From Trachythela sp. YZ-2020 (taxonomy: Eukaryota > Cnidaria > Anthozoa > Malacalcyonacea > Clavulariidae), in NCBI GenBank assembly GCA_016169945.1, contig JADLSH010000367.1:6662501-6726500 (forward strand): a stretch of 64,000 nt of DNA, written 5' to 3'. Each line of letters opens with the position of its first letter. Positions within the stretch are counted from its first letter, which is position 1. The translations under genes and the position numbers were made by a program. This document shows, piece by piece, positions 23,501 to 38,500 of this stretch. A model generated the notes under the pieces. That model searched no databases and was not told the DNA's origin. It saw only the letters and a program-made list of their open reading frames with translations.

Positions 23501-26500
23501 GAGCACAGATTAGGAAAAGAAAATTAACGCTACGCAATATGCTTACTATGTAAATGACGTCGTGAGATTAACCAATTAACATAAAATATCACTGCAGGTA
23601 GAGTATACGTGGTGCCATTTTCCAGCAAGGCTGGAACAGTTAAGGCAACGGTTAAGGCCGGTCATTATATACCCATATAATTATAAGCTATATATGTTTG
23701 TCGATATACAAACGAAACTATTTATTTAATTAAACTACCTATTGGTGAAAAAATGGTCTTCGTTCTAGACGGCACGTGCTTAACCCACCCCTCTCTCTTC
23801 AAGCGCTATTTTCCGAAAGCAGAATAATATTGTGCTCACTTTTTTCGACTTTGTAACCAGGCCTGATTCAAGATGGCGGCCATCAACTGCTAAGCGGCAT
23901 ACCGTGTATTTTTAACCGTGTAAAAGTACCGTCTATTTAGCGCATAAAATAATGCACTCTATAATGCACAGTTGGCGGTAAATTTAATTATTGTAAGATA
24001 CTCCGCAGATTCATAATTCTACTAAACTCCTTTTCTTGGCCGCCAGTATACTCATTTTGTCCTTTCCAATTCTATCTTTGAAACATTCTTTGAAACTTTT
24101 CATTATACTTGGCTTAGTCTTATGAAATTTCCTCCTACCATACCCTAACTATTTCATCCATTATACCTGATTTAATGATTAATTTGTTGTTGATACCATA
24201 TAATATAAACTCAACCCATAAACTAATCATGAGGCTATTTTTAATCATTTTCCCTATACCCCTTAGGATTAGCACTATTTCTTATCAATTAGCTAGCGCT
24301 ATATCAATCACACGATGTTCTTCGAGGTCATGATCTATTATTGTATATAAAATTGGAATACTAGTTGTTTCACTAGAACACACAACGACAATGTCTTAGA
24401 CCAGTTCATGTTAATATACAGTTAATGTTAATATACATTAAACCAGTTCATGTTAATAGACCAGTTCATATTACGTATTATAAAATTGTAAAATTCCTCA
24501 TATGTTTTGAATTTCAGTAGTCCCTGCGTGTAGATTCAATTTCAAATTTTACACACACATATTTTATTTAGTACTGTTTTTTTCCCTATAAAAATGCTTT
24601 ACATGCAGTACCACAGTTTTGTATATTTATGTCACTCAGTGAGAGCATTGCTTATTTTGTATTAGCCTGTGTAGCGGCACTAGGGGGGGGGGGGCTAAAG
24701 TTGGGGTTAAAGGAAGCACAAGAAAGAGAGTGGAGGAGACCTCCCCCACTAGTGCCGCTACTATGAAGGTTAATTTTGTATGTAATCTATTATTTTTTAT
24801 TGCAGAGTTCATTGCACAATGACACATCTCCACTTTCTGCTGGCAAAATACAGGATTTTTTATCATGCAACATGTTTGGAAATGAAAGATACAATATCGT
24901 AATTAACTGTTTTTATTTTTTAACTCTCTTAAAGTTATCATGGTGTATTAAAATATTGAAATTTTGTGAATATTTACAATTAAAGATATTAATATAATTA
25001 TATTCAATAAAATATATACAGTAACATTCATGCACTAGTTAACTAATTTGCAATCCAAATCCTGAAACATCTGCATCTTGATGCCTCGTGCCTTTTTGCT
25101 GGTATCTATAACTGTATGATTGACAGACTTTTCTGTAATTAAAGAAGAGATAAATTATACTGCAGTAATATACATTTTTGTTACCTACATGCATTCTATA
25201 TCTGTAAAGGGTGGAAGAGAGATAAAACCTTTGTTGGTTTATGTACAATTACTAATTGTGCACATTGAAATTGAAGACCTCGCCTAAAATAAGAAAACCA
25301 TTTAAATATATTTATCAATAGCTTGTTATGACTTGAGTGCACTTCAAATATATCTTGCTAGTTGTTGCTTACATTAACATATTTTTTCTGCCAGGGAGAC
25401 TTTGGGAAAATGAACAGTTAGTAGAATTTACTACATCTTGGGGGGGGGGGAGGGGAAGGGCCCGTGGTCATAGATGTTTTTCCCAGATTATAGCACCACT
25501 ACAATTATACTGTCAAAAAGTGTGCTTGGATATGTAATGGATTATTCTCACTGTTTATTCCATACTCAACATACTTAGTTGACATGCTTAACCCTTCCAC
25601 ACCCCTATAATGTCCAATGCTGCCCAAGCAATATTATCCAGTTATGGATAGCCTGCGTAGCAGACGGTCAGCCCGCGGAACGCCTAAAGGCGGGGTTTGG
25701 CATAGCATTTGATATGCCCGTCCACCAGTGGACGGGAATTGATGATTGGCTGTACTATTTTTACCGCTGTCAATCAATAGGAAATGTGTGTTAATTAATG
25801 TTATATATCTAACACGCAATAACAATAGCACAGAGACAAAAGTTTGTAAATTAAAATATTTTAAGGAACGAGACGCCAACTGTTAATTCTGAAACGTTAA
25901 TGAGAGGTCCAACGGCACTTGTTTCTACAGTATAGGTTATGTTTTATCTTGAAAAGAATCCACAGCGTTCAGGGCCGTTCAGAGAAATTTGGGGGCCTGG
26001 GGCAAAAATCAAGTTGGGGGCCCCTTTCCCCATTACCACTCTAGTGGCTCTGAGTGGGTTTAATCTATATATATGAAAGAGTTCATGGAGGAGTTTGTAT
26101 GTATATTAGAGATACGATCGGATTTACTGTGCTTGACGATTTGGCCGATAAATCATTCGAAGTACTGTGGGTCAAACTTCCACCAACCCGACTCCCAAGG
26201 GGCTTCAGTTGTATTGTTGTTGGTATTGTTTATCACCCGGCAAACGCTAATAACTCTGCAATTTTAAATTACCTAATGACATGTTTATTATCTATAGAAT
26301 CTCAATTTTCTAACAGTGCCTTATGATTGCTGAAGATTTTAACAGGTTGAATACTACGCGTCTACAAAGAAGTTTCGGTTTGAAACAGATAGTTAACTTC
26401 CCGACGCGAGGACGAAAAACCCTTGATTTAATGCTTACGAGACTTTAAGACTTTTACGGGGCTCCTAGTAAGCTTCCCCCCTTTGGGCTTTCAGATCATT

Positions 26501-29500
26501 TGTCAGTTGAAGTCAAGCAAAAGCCCAGGGATCAACTTCCGAATACTAAAATTACCATCAAGTCAAGAGATCTGCGTCCAAGTAGTCGCCTAGCTATGCG
26601 TACATACCTTCAGGCTGAAGGTATCGGCTCACGATACAGACGGGGAGTCGTGTGAGGAAAAACTTTCTCTTCTGCAAACGATTATCAGGGGCCGGTTGTA
26701 CGAAGCCCGTTTAGCTTAAACGGTGGATAACTCGAAAATATAGATCAAGTTTATACATTCATCGAACAACCAAGCTAAAATATTTCAACTTGAATAGAAC
26801 AATTATATTTGCAACTACATATTAAGGGCATAAGATTTAAGTTCAATCATTCACCAAATATGTGAAAGTGTTTTTTTAATTTTGGCTTATCCACCGTTTA
26901 AGCTAAACGGGATTCGTACAACCAGCCCCAGAACAGGACTGGACATTGTTCTTCCAGTTCGTTCAAAGAGGGTTTATGTGACTGAACCCCCATGGATTTC
27001 ATCTACCTTAAAGCAACTTATACAACAACGGCAGAAGGCCCTATCTCATGACAACCTCGAAGAATTTAGACAGCTACGAAACCGAGTGAATCGTGAACGG
27101 AAAGCATGCCGTGCCAAATACTACCAGGCAAGAGTAAAACACTTGAAGGAAAGCAAACCATCAGGTTGGTGGAGAGAAAACTTAGCGGGTTGTCTCCTGG
27201 CTGTGTTTCTCGTGACAGTATTTCTAAACCACTACAACAGCTATATGGGACACCCGATGAGACTAGCCTAGCTAACATTATTAACGAGGTCTTTCTTTCG
27301 CCAATGCGTAGCTTCACCCCTCTACCGGCTGATTACCTCTGCGATTTCACCGACAACTTGCCCGCTGATCCTTGTTGTATCAAATGATTCAGTGCACGAA
27401 TCAGTGCAGACCAAGGCGCAAGGACCTGATGGACCCAAGGGCAATTGTATGTTGGATCTTAGATTTTCTGATGTGTCGAAAGCAAAGAGTAAAGTTAAGC
27501 AGTGATTGTTACTCGGAATGGGGAGCTGTCCCGGCAGGTGTACCACATGGGACAAAACTCGGTCCGTGGCTATTTGTTATGATAAATGACTTGAATGTGG
27601 ATAACGTAGATCTTTGGAAGTACGTGGATTACACGACTCTTGCAGAATCAATAAAGAAAGAAGAGTATGAGCTTAGTTCCATGCAAAAGTATGTGGATGA
27701 ACTGACTACAAAGACTGAGGTGGACGGATTCCAACTTAACGAATCCAAATGTAAAGAGCTTCGCGTTAGTTTCTCCAAGTCTAATAACGTGTTTGAGCCC
27801 ATTGTAATCAAATATAAGGACATCGAAGTTGTCCCTTCTGCAAAGGTATTAGGACTAACGATACCAAGCGACCTCAAGTGGAACACTCATATCGCGGAGA
27901 TTTGTATGAGAGTAGCATCGCGTTTGTACTTTCTGAGACAGTTAAAACGGGCTAAAGTACCAACTAACGACCTCCTTCTTTTTTACATCACTTGCATTCG
28001 CCCTGTAACAGAGTATGCCTGCCAAGTTTTCCACAGCGCATTACCACAATACTTGTCCGATGATCTAGAGCGTTTGCAGAAGCGTGCATTGCGTATTATG
28101 TATCCGGATCTGGCCTACAGCCAGGCTTTACAAGTTCTGAACATTACAACTCTATATAGTAGAAGACAGAATTTAAATGATAAGTTGTTTAAGGAAGTTA
28201 TCGAAAGCAATTTACATAAACTGCACAAACTTCTACCTCCTCGGAACAATATGCTTACGTAACATGCGCATGTTTCAGGCACCAAAATGTAAAACAAATG
28301 GGTTTAAGAATAGTTTTATCCCATACAATTCTTGTAAATATTAGTTTAGCTAGGAATAGAACATAGGTTACTATAGTGTGTATATATGTACTTTAACATT
28401 GCAAAAGTTATTTTAATTCAGCCGGTTTGGTGCTGTAAGTTATAGCTTCAATAAACCATCTATCTACCATCTATCTATCTACCTTATCCCTTTACCTTAA
28501 TCTATTTAAATTTATTTCTCCCTTCTTCATTTTGGGGGGCCCCTTAAGCCTGGGGCCCGGGGCAAAGAGTTCGAGTAACAAAAGCTCTTGGAGTTCAACT
28601 GGACGAAAATTTAGCATGGAACAATCATAATGATCATATATCGAGTAAAATATCTTCCGGTATTAGCGCCTTAAAAAGAATTAAAGAATATACGGATCAA
28701 GACACCTTGAAATCTGTCTACTATGCGCTTGTCCAACCTCATTTTGATTATTGTTGCGAAGTCTGGGACTCAATTAATACTACTCTTTCAAATCGACTAC
28801 AGAACCTTCATAATAGAAGTGCCAGAAGTAATGAATTGTAAAAATGAGCATGGTCAATCAAGTCTGGCCCTTGGTCTTCTTGGAAGGGAAACCAGCCAGG
28901 CTCATGTATAAGGTTTTGCACAATATGGCACCGATTAAACTAAATGAGATTTTTAATATGTCAAATACAGTCCACCATCATAATTTACGAGGATCAGATT
29001 CTACTCTCTTCCTTCCGCGTCCGAAAACTGAATATCTTAAAAAAAATTTTCTCGGACTATACTACATATTGCTATTTTTCATATATACTATCTAAACCGA
29101 GCCAGGTTTGCTTGTGATAATACCATAAATTTCCTCTCAATTGTAAACTTTGCTTATATTTTGCACACAAGGGACCTTCACTGGGGGGGCAAACATAGCT
29201 TACTGGGGGGGCAAACATGGAGGCTGGGGGGCATTTGCCCCCCCAGTACATTAGTTAAAAAAGGCCCTGATATGCCATATGTGAGCGTGGTATCAAACGA
29301 ATACTTTTGCATCAGTGGGAAACTTCACGTATATTTCATACGGAAACGTTCGCAACACAACTGCTACAGTCAAACTAAAGGTATTTCGCATTTATATTAA
29401 AAAATAAAGGTATAAAACTGCAGAGCTCGTAAGGGACAATTTGTCATCGCGTCTGCCAAATAACGTGCTGCACTGCCTGCAATATAAAACACGAGCGACC

Positions 29501-32500
29501 TTGGAATTAATTACTCGCTGTATTGGCTCAATGTATCTAATAGACCAGTATTTTTTCTATTTTCGAGACCAGTCTTTTACCTTTGCTTTGCTAAAGTGTA
29601 TCTACTTCTTCTGTGGTCTTAATTAAATTATCGAGCAGAAAGAAACTGTGCTGTCTTCCGTTCTTCTGCCTACACTGTCTGTATAAGGCCAAGTAAAAAA
29701 AATTAGTAGTTTTTCGTCCGAATTTTGAAAAAAAAGGAGAACGCAGGCGCTTTTTTTTTTAACCTTCAAAAATTGCTCTTAAAGTTTACCAAATAACCTA
29801 TAAAAACACAGAGTGTATTGCAATATGGCGCCAAAATAACAATATGGCGCGAACAGCGGCGCGAAGTACCGAACAGCAAGCGAGAGTTGACGAAAAGTTC
29901 CGAACGGCAACCGAACTATGCCGAAATACAGTGGAAATTCTTTGAAAGGCTTGAATATAAAAAATCAAAAAAAATCCATGCGGCAGGGAAAAAGGATGCG
30001 GGCGGGGACGAGAAACTATTAATTTTGTTTACTTGGCCTAAGAAAACATAATAAAGGAAAGTTTCCTGGGGCCAGTAGTCGGCTGTATAACACTCATCCT
30101 CGTTATAACAATCATGCAATTATATCCTCGATTTTAGGTGGATTTTGGTTTAGAATTAAAACAACTTCTTCCATTTCTAGCATACAAAGGTAAAATACTG
30201 GTCTCGAAAATAGACAGAATTACTGGCCTATTAGATACATTGTGCCAGTATAGCGAGTAATTCAAATGGCGCTCGTATATTATTTCATATGCACCACGTT
30301 ATTTGGCAGACGCGATGACAAATTGTCCCTTACGAGCTCGTTCTCGCTATTCGATCTATAATTGTGCGACAATCGTAAAAAAGAATATAATTTCAAAATC
30401 GAAAGTCCAAAGTCCATAGACACATAGTCCATAGACACATAGTCCAAAGTCCATAGTCCAAAGTCCATAGTCCAAAGTCCATAGTCCAAAGTCCATAGTC
30501 CAGTGCAAAGTCCAGTGCAAAGTCCAGTCCAGTCCAGTGTTTACAATATGCCTGTTTTAAATGCGCGCTTCACGGTAGCTCGCAAATGGTAGTACTGAAC
30601 TAAAACTACAAATGTCCCACAGAGGACAAAATCTATAAATACCAAACTACTAGTAATAAGACATTAATGAGTCTATAATTTTCCACAAATTACAAACAAA
30701 AACTCTACAAAAACTACATCACTTTTATAAACACTAGTGATTTTACTACATTTCCACAAAGCTTTACTGACTTCAAATGTAATTTCTAAGCATGTTAAAA
30801 AAGCGAATATATTTCGGGTTTTTGACAAAAGTTTCGGGTTTTTTACATTTTAAACAAGAAAAGAAATGACGATGCAACTATCGCTTTTTCAAAGTTCTCT
30901 TGGATTTAATAAAGCAAAAAATCACCTTTGAATGCATGCGTATTATTTTGAACTACAAAATAGCCGCCTTCGTTGTCGTTTCTGTACACACTTACTTCAA
31001 ACCCGTAACTTCACTTTAAGTATATTTCAGGGTTTCTCATCTATATATATTGAACAAAAATATAAATGTCAATGCAGCTATCGCTTTTTGTATCTGCGAA
31101 TGCAGATATATTGCCATCGTGCGAGTAAGAGTGTGTTAAGCTTGTAGCCATTCAGCGACGAGCTTATATCAGCCAATTAGCGATTAGCTTACATCTCGTT
31201 TGACCAATCAGTGACCGCTAGCTTAAAATGACGTAATTACATTGTTACTCTTTGATCTCGATGTATAACTGGATTGATGTTGATTATTTAAAGATGGCGG
31301 ACTACTAGGCCTGCTCTGGGACCTCAACTCGCCTTAACTCGCCTTAAATCGCCTTAAATCGCATCGGTTAAAAGTCCCAATTTTCCTTAAATCGCCTTAA
31401 ATCGCCTTAACTCGCAATATCGCCTTAAATCGCCTTAAATCGCCTTAAATCGCTTTAAATCGCCTTAAATCGCCTTAACTCGCATTGCTTAAAGTCGCAA
31501 TTTTTCCTTAAATCGCCTTAAATCGCCTTAACTCGCATTATCTCGCGGCGAGTTAAGGCGAGTTACCGTCCCAGAGCAGGCCTACTACTGAAGGGCGAGA
31601 ATTGTAAACATGAGTAAAATTATAAATTTGCCGGTGAAAATTATCCATCAAACCAACGATAATTTTAATTTTCTGTATTGTTTTGAACATGGCAAGAGTC
31701 GAGAGAGTATTTTTAAGGAGTATTGGAAGTGGTTGATAGCATTTAAGCATTTTACGCTGTGGAAATGATTCGCCAATTTACACAAAGTATTTACTCAACT
31801 TGACCTGCTATATATCAATGTCATTTGAATCAGGAAACAAGGTAAGCATTTTTAAATATTGTACGAATATCCTGCATTATTCGAGCTTCTATTTCGACAA
31901 AGTTCACTCATAAAAGTATTAAAATAATGTAATATTTATTCTCAACACTATTTGGGTCAAAATCGTCAAATCGAATTGTCATTTCGATAGTCAACATCAC
32001 CTTATACTTTTGATATTTGATTGGTATAAAGATATAAGTACAGCTTGGCATTTCTTTCCAATCGCAGACTGTGACTACAGGGACTAAATGAGTTGATGGT
32101 ATGTAATATTTATATGTGGTGTGTAAATAGTGGTGTTATATCCAACCTTTATTCTCAAGTATAAAAGACTAAAGTCTGAAGGTTTCAACAATTGTTTTAA
32201 ACATTACTCCCACTCTCCTCCGCAGAGGATTGCGAGTTTTAAAAAATATTTTGTTGTCTTAACTGAGTTTCGTGGAGCGTGGGGGGAGCGTGCGTTCTTG
32301 AGCATTTTTTTTTGTCTCAGACAACGTTTTTAGATCTTTCCCCGCGCGCTCGCATTTCCAAATCCCCTATTTTCCATATGCTCCCCCCACGCTTCATAAA
32401 ACCCTGTGTAAGACGACTAAATATTTTTTAAAGCTGGCAAGCCTTTGATGAGGAGAGTGCATTGCTCCCATGGGCTATAGCCCCTCATCCCCTTTGTGCA

Positions 32501-35500
32501 CAGTTTTTTAACAGTACACTCATTGAGTGACATTGACCTCATGCTTTGACATCATTATACAATTATGCAAATACGCATGAGCAGATACATGTACGCTTTG
32601 CGGACCTATTTTTGTATCTGCGAATGCAGATATATTGCCATCGTGCGAGTGTGTTAGCTTGTAGCCATTCAGCGACGAGCTTATATTAGCCAATCAGCGA
32701 TTAGTTTACATCTCGTTTGACCAATCAGTGACAGCTAGCTTAAATGACGTAATTATATTGTTACTCTTTGATCTCGATGTATAACTAGATTGATATTGAT
32801 TATTTCAAGATGGCGGACTACAGAAGTGCGAGAATTGTAAACATGAGTAAATATGTTAATTTTACGAAGAAAATTATACATCAAACCAACGATATTTTTA
32901 TTTTCTGTACTCTTTTGAGCATGGCAAAAGTCGAGGGAGTATTTTTGTAAGTATTGGAAGTCTTTTCATAACATTTTAAACTGTGGAAATGATCGCTAAT
33001 TTACACAAAGTATTGACTTGACTGGACCTGCTATATATCAATGTCATTTGAATCAGGAAACAAGGTAAGCCTTTTTAAATATTGTACGAATATCCTGCAT
33101 TATTCGAGCTTCTATTTCGATAAAGTTCACTCATAAAAGTGTTAAAATATTATAATATGTCTCAACACTATTTGGGTCAAATCGACAATAGTTCATGGTC
33201 GTTTGTCATTTCCATAAGACCATAGTCAACATCACCTCATACTAAGTTTACTTTTGATATTTGATTGGTAAAAAGACATTGGCACAATTTGGCATTTCTC
33301 TCCCAAACTGTTGTGGCTATAGGGGGACTAGGTGGTGTGTAATATTTATATGTGGTGTGTAAATACTGCTGTTTACTACAACTTTTATTCCCAAGTATAA
33401 AAGATTAAAACCTGAAGGTTTCACAATTGTTTTAAAAATTGCTCCCATGGGCTATAGGCCCTCATTCCTCTATGCACAATAGGAGCAATATTAAAGTTCA
33501 TACACCAATATACCTCTTGTATTAATTGACCCATGGAAAAGAAGTTACAACTCTTTAATTACTTTATTAAATTATACAATTATGCAAATACGCATGAGCA
33601 GATACATGTACGCTTAGCGTGCCTATTTTTTAAACTTCTATTGGCTTTAACAAAGCAAAAAATCACCTTTGAGTGCATGCGTTTTATTTTGAACTACAAA
33701 AACTAGTCATTGTTGTTGTCGCTGTACACACCTAATTCAAACCCTGTAACTTTACTTTGAATATATTTCAGGGTTTTCCATTTATATGTCATATAAATGT
33801 CAATGCAGCTATCGCCTTTTCAAAGTTCTATTGGGATTACCAAAGCCAAAAATCACCTTTGAATGCATGCGTATTATTTCGAACTACAAAAACACTCGCC
33901 ATTGACATATTGTTGTTCTACAGGCCGTATCACGGACAGCACGCGCAAAACAATGGTGGTTAGACCGAATAGACTTGTGTGCACGCGCGCGAGCGTCACG
34001 CGAGCATGAAAGATTTTCACGCGCGCGTATTTTCAAGCTTTATCAAGTCAATATATCAAAGAAAAGCTTTCAGAAAAGATTAAAAACCCGAATTTTTGGG
34101 CCGCCTATGGTCGTATGAACTTGTATGTACCTGAATGTCAGTCGTATTTCGAAAATTTACTCGTCTGTAGTCGTCTAGACTCGTCTGTAGTCGTCTGTTA
34201 CTCGTCTGTAGTCGCCTGTTACTCGTCTGTAGTCGTCTGTTACTCGTCTGTAGTCGTCTGTCACTCGTCTGTGGTCGTCTGTTACTTGTCTGTCATTCGG
34301 GTGTAGTTTTAGAATAGATCTCTATACTGTGGCAAAATATACAGTGTACATATTTTATATAATGAACTGCGAAAAACTACAATTGCTATTAAAAAGAAAA
34401 AGAAAAGTTTACGTACACATTTTTTAATCATTTCTGTACAAGGTTTTTGAAAGGAAATATCCGTTGTTTAATACAGGCCAGCCTAATACTCAAGTTTTTA
34501 TTTTTTTGTTTTTCCTATCTGACATTAACGTAAAAGTATACAAGACAAGTATTTATTAAATACAACCTTACCGGAGTGAAAAAATGTTTTCTTTAACAGT
34601 GATTTGTACCATTGTAACATCCAAAAGCGGAGCAAAACCTCACTTTTCTCTCCACGTTGTAAAACAAAAAAGACAGGCGAAAACATGAAAGTTTGAGCTT
34701 TTAAAACAAAATATTTCGTAAAAATGAAAAAAATTGTTTAAGAAACCAGGGGGGTGAAACCGTGAAAGAGTCCGTTTTAGATTAGGATCGCGGCTGGTCA
34801 GTGGTAATTACCATTGGCAAAAGGAACCAGTGGCTTCCAGTGGCGTCATTATGGCGTCAGAAAATGCCGAAATCCGCCATGTTTTTGGCTTCACTTTTTT
34901 CTGCCGAGCACTTCCTCCAGGTGTTATATATAGCTCTGTGGCGCAAAATCGAAAAAAGTGAGCCCAAAATATTCTGCTTTCGCGCAAGCGAGCACAACCT
35001 GAAAGCGGGTTAAAAATATCACCACCTTAAAGTTCAAAGCCTGAAGATTTTGTAGAGCCCTTATATTCCGGCTATGGCTCCGTCGTTGTTCAACTTTTCA
35101 ATGACAAGATTGAAGAATGTGTATTTTGTTGAAAGTTAATTTTTAAAAGAAAAATACGACTCCTTCTGATGCGAAATGTCTACACAACGGGTCTGTACAT
35201 AAACTTTGTGTTTTAAAGTTTCTTTTGATGTGCGACTTGTCAGGTTTATAACTTTATACATCGAGCTCACTTGCGGAAAATTATTCATTTGAAGATAGAC
35301 AACTTCCATTTCGACAAGCGACGCCATGTGCTTTTGGGACGAATGGATGGGGAAAGTAGCATTATACTCAATAAGATGAAAAACCATTGCAGTAGAGGTA
35401 ATATGAAAGTATTTTATAATTTTTTAGTGAAATGTTTCAAATAAGGGCTAAGGAAAAATTGTTTGATTTTGGTTTCCCGATCGACCCTATCTCATGAATG

Positions 35501-38500
35501 CACCCGACCCTACTTTTAATATATAATACAAAATACACGCAGTTGTATATACCTGGTCATTACTGGTAACATGTTTAGCTTTCTTAAGATCACAATCAGC
35601 ATACACAGCAAAAATCACAAGACCATCCAGACAGCAGAACGTCACGATGAAAATAAGACCAGGAATATTCCACCATAAAGCTCTAAAGAAACCGCAAAAA
35701 CGTATACAAACATGTAACAAGATTTTTGTTTCCACCGTCATAGAAATACATGAAAAAGAATATCTTTAAGTGCCAACTGATTATCAATTATCATTACTCC
35801 ATTAGATTTGATCAAGCATTTATTTATATATAGTATCTGTTCTAACCATATTCATAGACCTTCCGAAAGCTTTGATAAGAATGTCAAGGCTATCATGAGC
35901 ATACGTTAGCAGATAAGCACTAACAATAACTGCATGTACCTTTGTGCAGTTTTGACAGATTTAGAAGCCAAAAATCTCTGGACAGCAGCTTGACTAATAG
36001 TCCACACTGGCATTGCTGTAAATGTACCACCAATACTTAAAGTCCAGAATGTGTTGCGAATTGTTGGGTCTGGATTGAAACTAAAATTAGAAAGAAAAAC
36101 AATTTGTAATTAACAACAAATAGCTAGACAATATTTATGAAATGGCAATACTGTATTACAACACAATTTCGGGCACAGTATATATATATATATATATGCT
36201 ACTGGTATTTGTATATATATGCAACTCATTTGGTCTTACTCGAAAAAAGTTAGTCTTCCTCTCTCCTTATTTATCTGCCAGACTTTATCAAATCCCCCAA
36301 CATTGACAGTTCCAACAATAAACACAGTAATAACTCCAGTTACCATCACCAATGCTTGAAATACATCTGTCCAAACTACAGCTTTGAGACCACCCTAAAT
36401 ATACAGAGTATACAAAAAGGTAATCCAACTTTAGCGTACTCTTGCATGCATGTGCGTTCATGCAATATTGCATGCAAAATTTTGACACCCTTTTCATGTC
36501 ATTGCAAGCAAACATGACCAAATACTGAAATACGAGCCGGTTAAAAATTGCCTGTCGAAAATAGATTTTTCCACCTGTGCATAAATAGAGCAGCAAAAGC
36601 AATTAATCACACCAGTGGCGTAACTTTTGCTGAATGGCCCCCGGCTTAATTTGAAGAGGGCCCCCTTATCCTGCCCACTCAAACGGGGGGCTACGCCAAG
36701 AACATGTAAAATTTCCTGAAATACTTCAACTTCGCCACTTTGTCATCCTTGCTCAGGGGCCGGACCCTAATTGACCTGGGCCCCTGGCTGGAGCCAGGCG
36801 GCGCCCAAAGGAGTCACGCCACAGAATCACTCAATATTGGTTCATTTTTTACATAATACTATTTCTTGATCTTGCAGGCTATAAATATTTCTAGTTTTTA
36901 GTATCACACTTTACATACTTATTAATTCGCTCAGGATTTTACAGGAAAAAACACACGATGACTCCACTGCATGCGTTTGACCGCCATCATGCGGAGACGT
37001 ATTTCTGCGGTGTTATCTGGTCAAAATTTACAAAGAAATTTTATAACTGAATTAAACTGAAATGCGATATACAGGGTGTATAAGAAAATGGAAATCCAAC
37101 TTCAGTATGTCTGCGTGCGTTTGATATTGAGTTTATCGATAAAATAGCTGTCCAATGATACCTTCTTTGTATAGGTAATAGTATGGTTTCGAGTGCAATT
37201 TGGAAAAAACATGCACGAGTGAGTTTTTCAAAGACGATCAAAATTGCACGAGTCCGAAGGACGAGTGCAATTTGACGTCTTTGAAAACTCACGAGTGTTT
37301 GTTTTTCCAAATTTCACGAGAAACCATACTATTACTTATTAATAATATACATGAAAAAATTACACGCTTTGATAACACTTGTGCACTCATATACGCCATT
37401 TAAGCATTGTTTTCATTGCTTGTTAGCAAACTTTTTCAGTCTATGTGCTCCTTGAACTTAAATTGTTGTATTGACGTACGATTTTCCATTGAAAGTGTAG
37501 AAAAAGTCGCCAAAAAAGTGAAAATTTACATTGCTAATATGATATCCGCCGCCATGTTGATTTTTCTTGCCTCGTTTCCAGGCTCTGATCTTGTTTTGTT
37601 AATTTGCACTACTGTAATTGCACAGTGTGCAATTTCAAAAATAATTGCACTGCTCTTAGCCAATCAGAATTGAGTAATTTTTTCATCTATATTATTAGTA
37701 ACATTATAAGGGCAAATGACCAACTACGACTGATCGAATAAAAATTGCCGAATCAAATCGCATTTTTCCACCGTTGAATGGGAATTTGATGCAAAAATAT
37801 TGAAAATATATCTTATTTGGATCTAAAATTCATGAGTTTTAATTTAAAAGCCCTAACATATGGAATAAAATTAAATAATAATAAATTCATGGATAGCACT
37901 CTTATGTTCCTGAGAATTTGCTTATATTTTATGTCAGATCGGAACTTCGTCTTCGGTAATCTTAATTATTAAAATAATATTGCACGAAATGTTCGATACA
38001 TTTCCTCAAATATAGGAGTTACTACTTTCTATTTAATTCCTTTTATACTTTAAATAAGGTCTATGAGCGGGGATGTATCGAACACTTCGTGCAAAATTTT
38101 CAATTGCCTAAGTTCAGACCAAAAGTGTAAACAAATTCTTAAGAGTATAAGGGTCTTCATGTCCTCAATCTGTCGAGTAAATCATAAAGTTTAATTATTG
38201 TCAACGCAAAAATTATTGATGCAATGGCCAATGCCTGAAAAAGATATTGAAAAAAATGTGGATCAAATAACCTTTCAGAAAATATCCGCCTTGACCTATA
38301 AACGATGATTCTCACTAAAGAAATATATGACAGGTGATAGGTGTACTTACAAAGTGCATGTTTTTACACTATACTCACTAGTGTTGTGTAGAACATACAA
38401 ACGACGCCAGTTGAAATGATCGAAGCTGCAAGGGGTACTCCAGCAACTAAAAGACATGAAACACACCATAATTTTCTTTATATCTTGGAATGCATTTACA

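Larger units (their letters stand above)
30900..33890. repeat. tandemly duplicated promoter-like region
   Basis: Two long direct copies: 31080-32050 and 32620-33300 (aligned by TATCTGCGAATGCAGATATA, AAGATGGCGGACTAC and CAATGTCATTTGAATCAGGA). A second block, AAAAAATCACCTTTGA.TGCATGCGT with following ATTTCAGGGTTT, occurs at about 30916, 33656 and 33848. The first copy also carries a TIR element (31308-31582) that the second lacks. Identity is high but not perfect, so the duplications are not very recent. Confidence 0.85.
23784..35009. mobile_element. possible large TTAA-flanked element filling the 12.3-kb transporter intron
   Basis: TTAA occurs at 23780-23783 and 35010-35013. Just inside, about 65 bases on each side are inverted copies with roughly three quarters identity: AGCAGAATAATATTGTGCTC and CTTTTTTCGA on the left, mirrored by TCGAAAAAAGTGAGC and AATATTCTGCTTTCG on the right; the tips read CCCACC and GCGGG. 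TTAA duplications are made by piggyBac and Kolobok elements (known). The interior consists of secondary insertions and no transposase was found, so two independent solo ends are also possible. Confidence 0.4.

Noticed and set aside
34115..34306. 63-codon frame with SSVVVCYSSVVVCY
   Set aside because: Entirely a 21-bp minisatellite.
38150..38230. Acceptor-bounded hydrophobic frame ALAIASIIFALTIIKLYDLL
   Set aside because: It does not fit the transporter order between 38379 and 36394, where phase and sequence already join; kept only as a possible cryptic exon.
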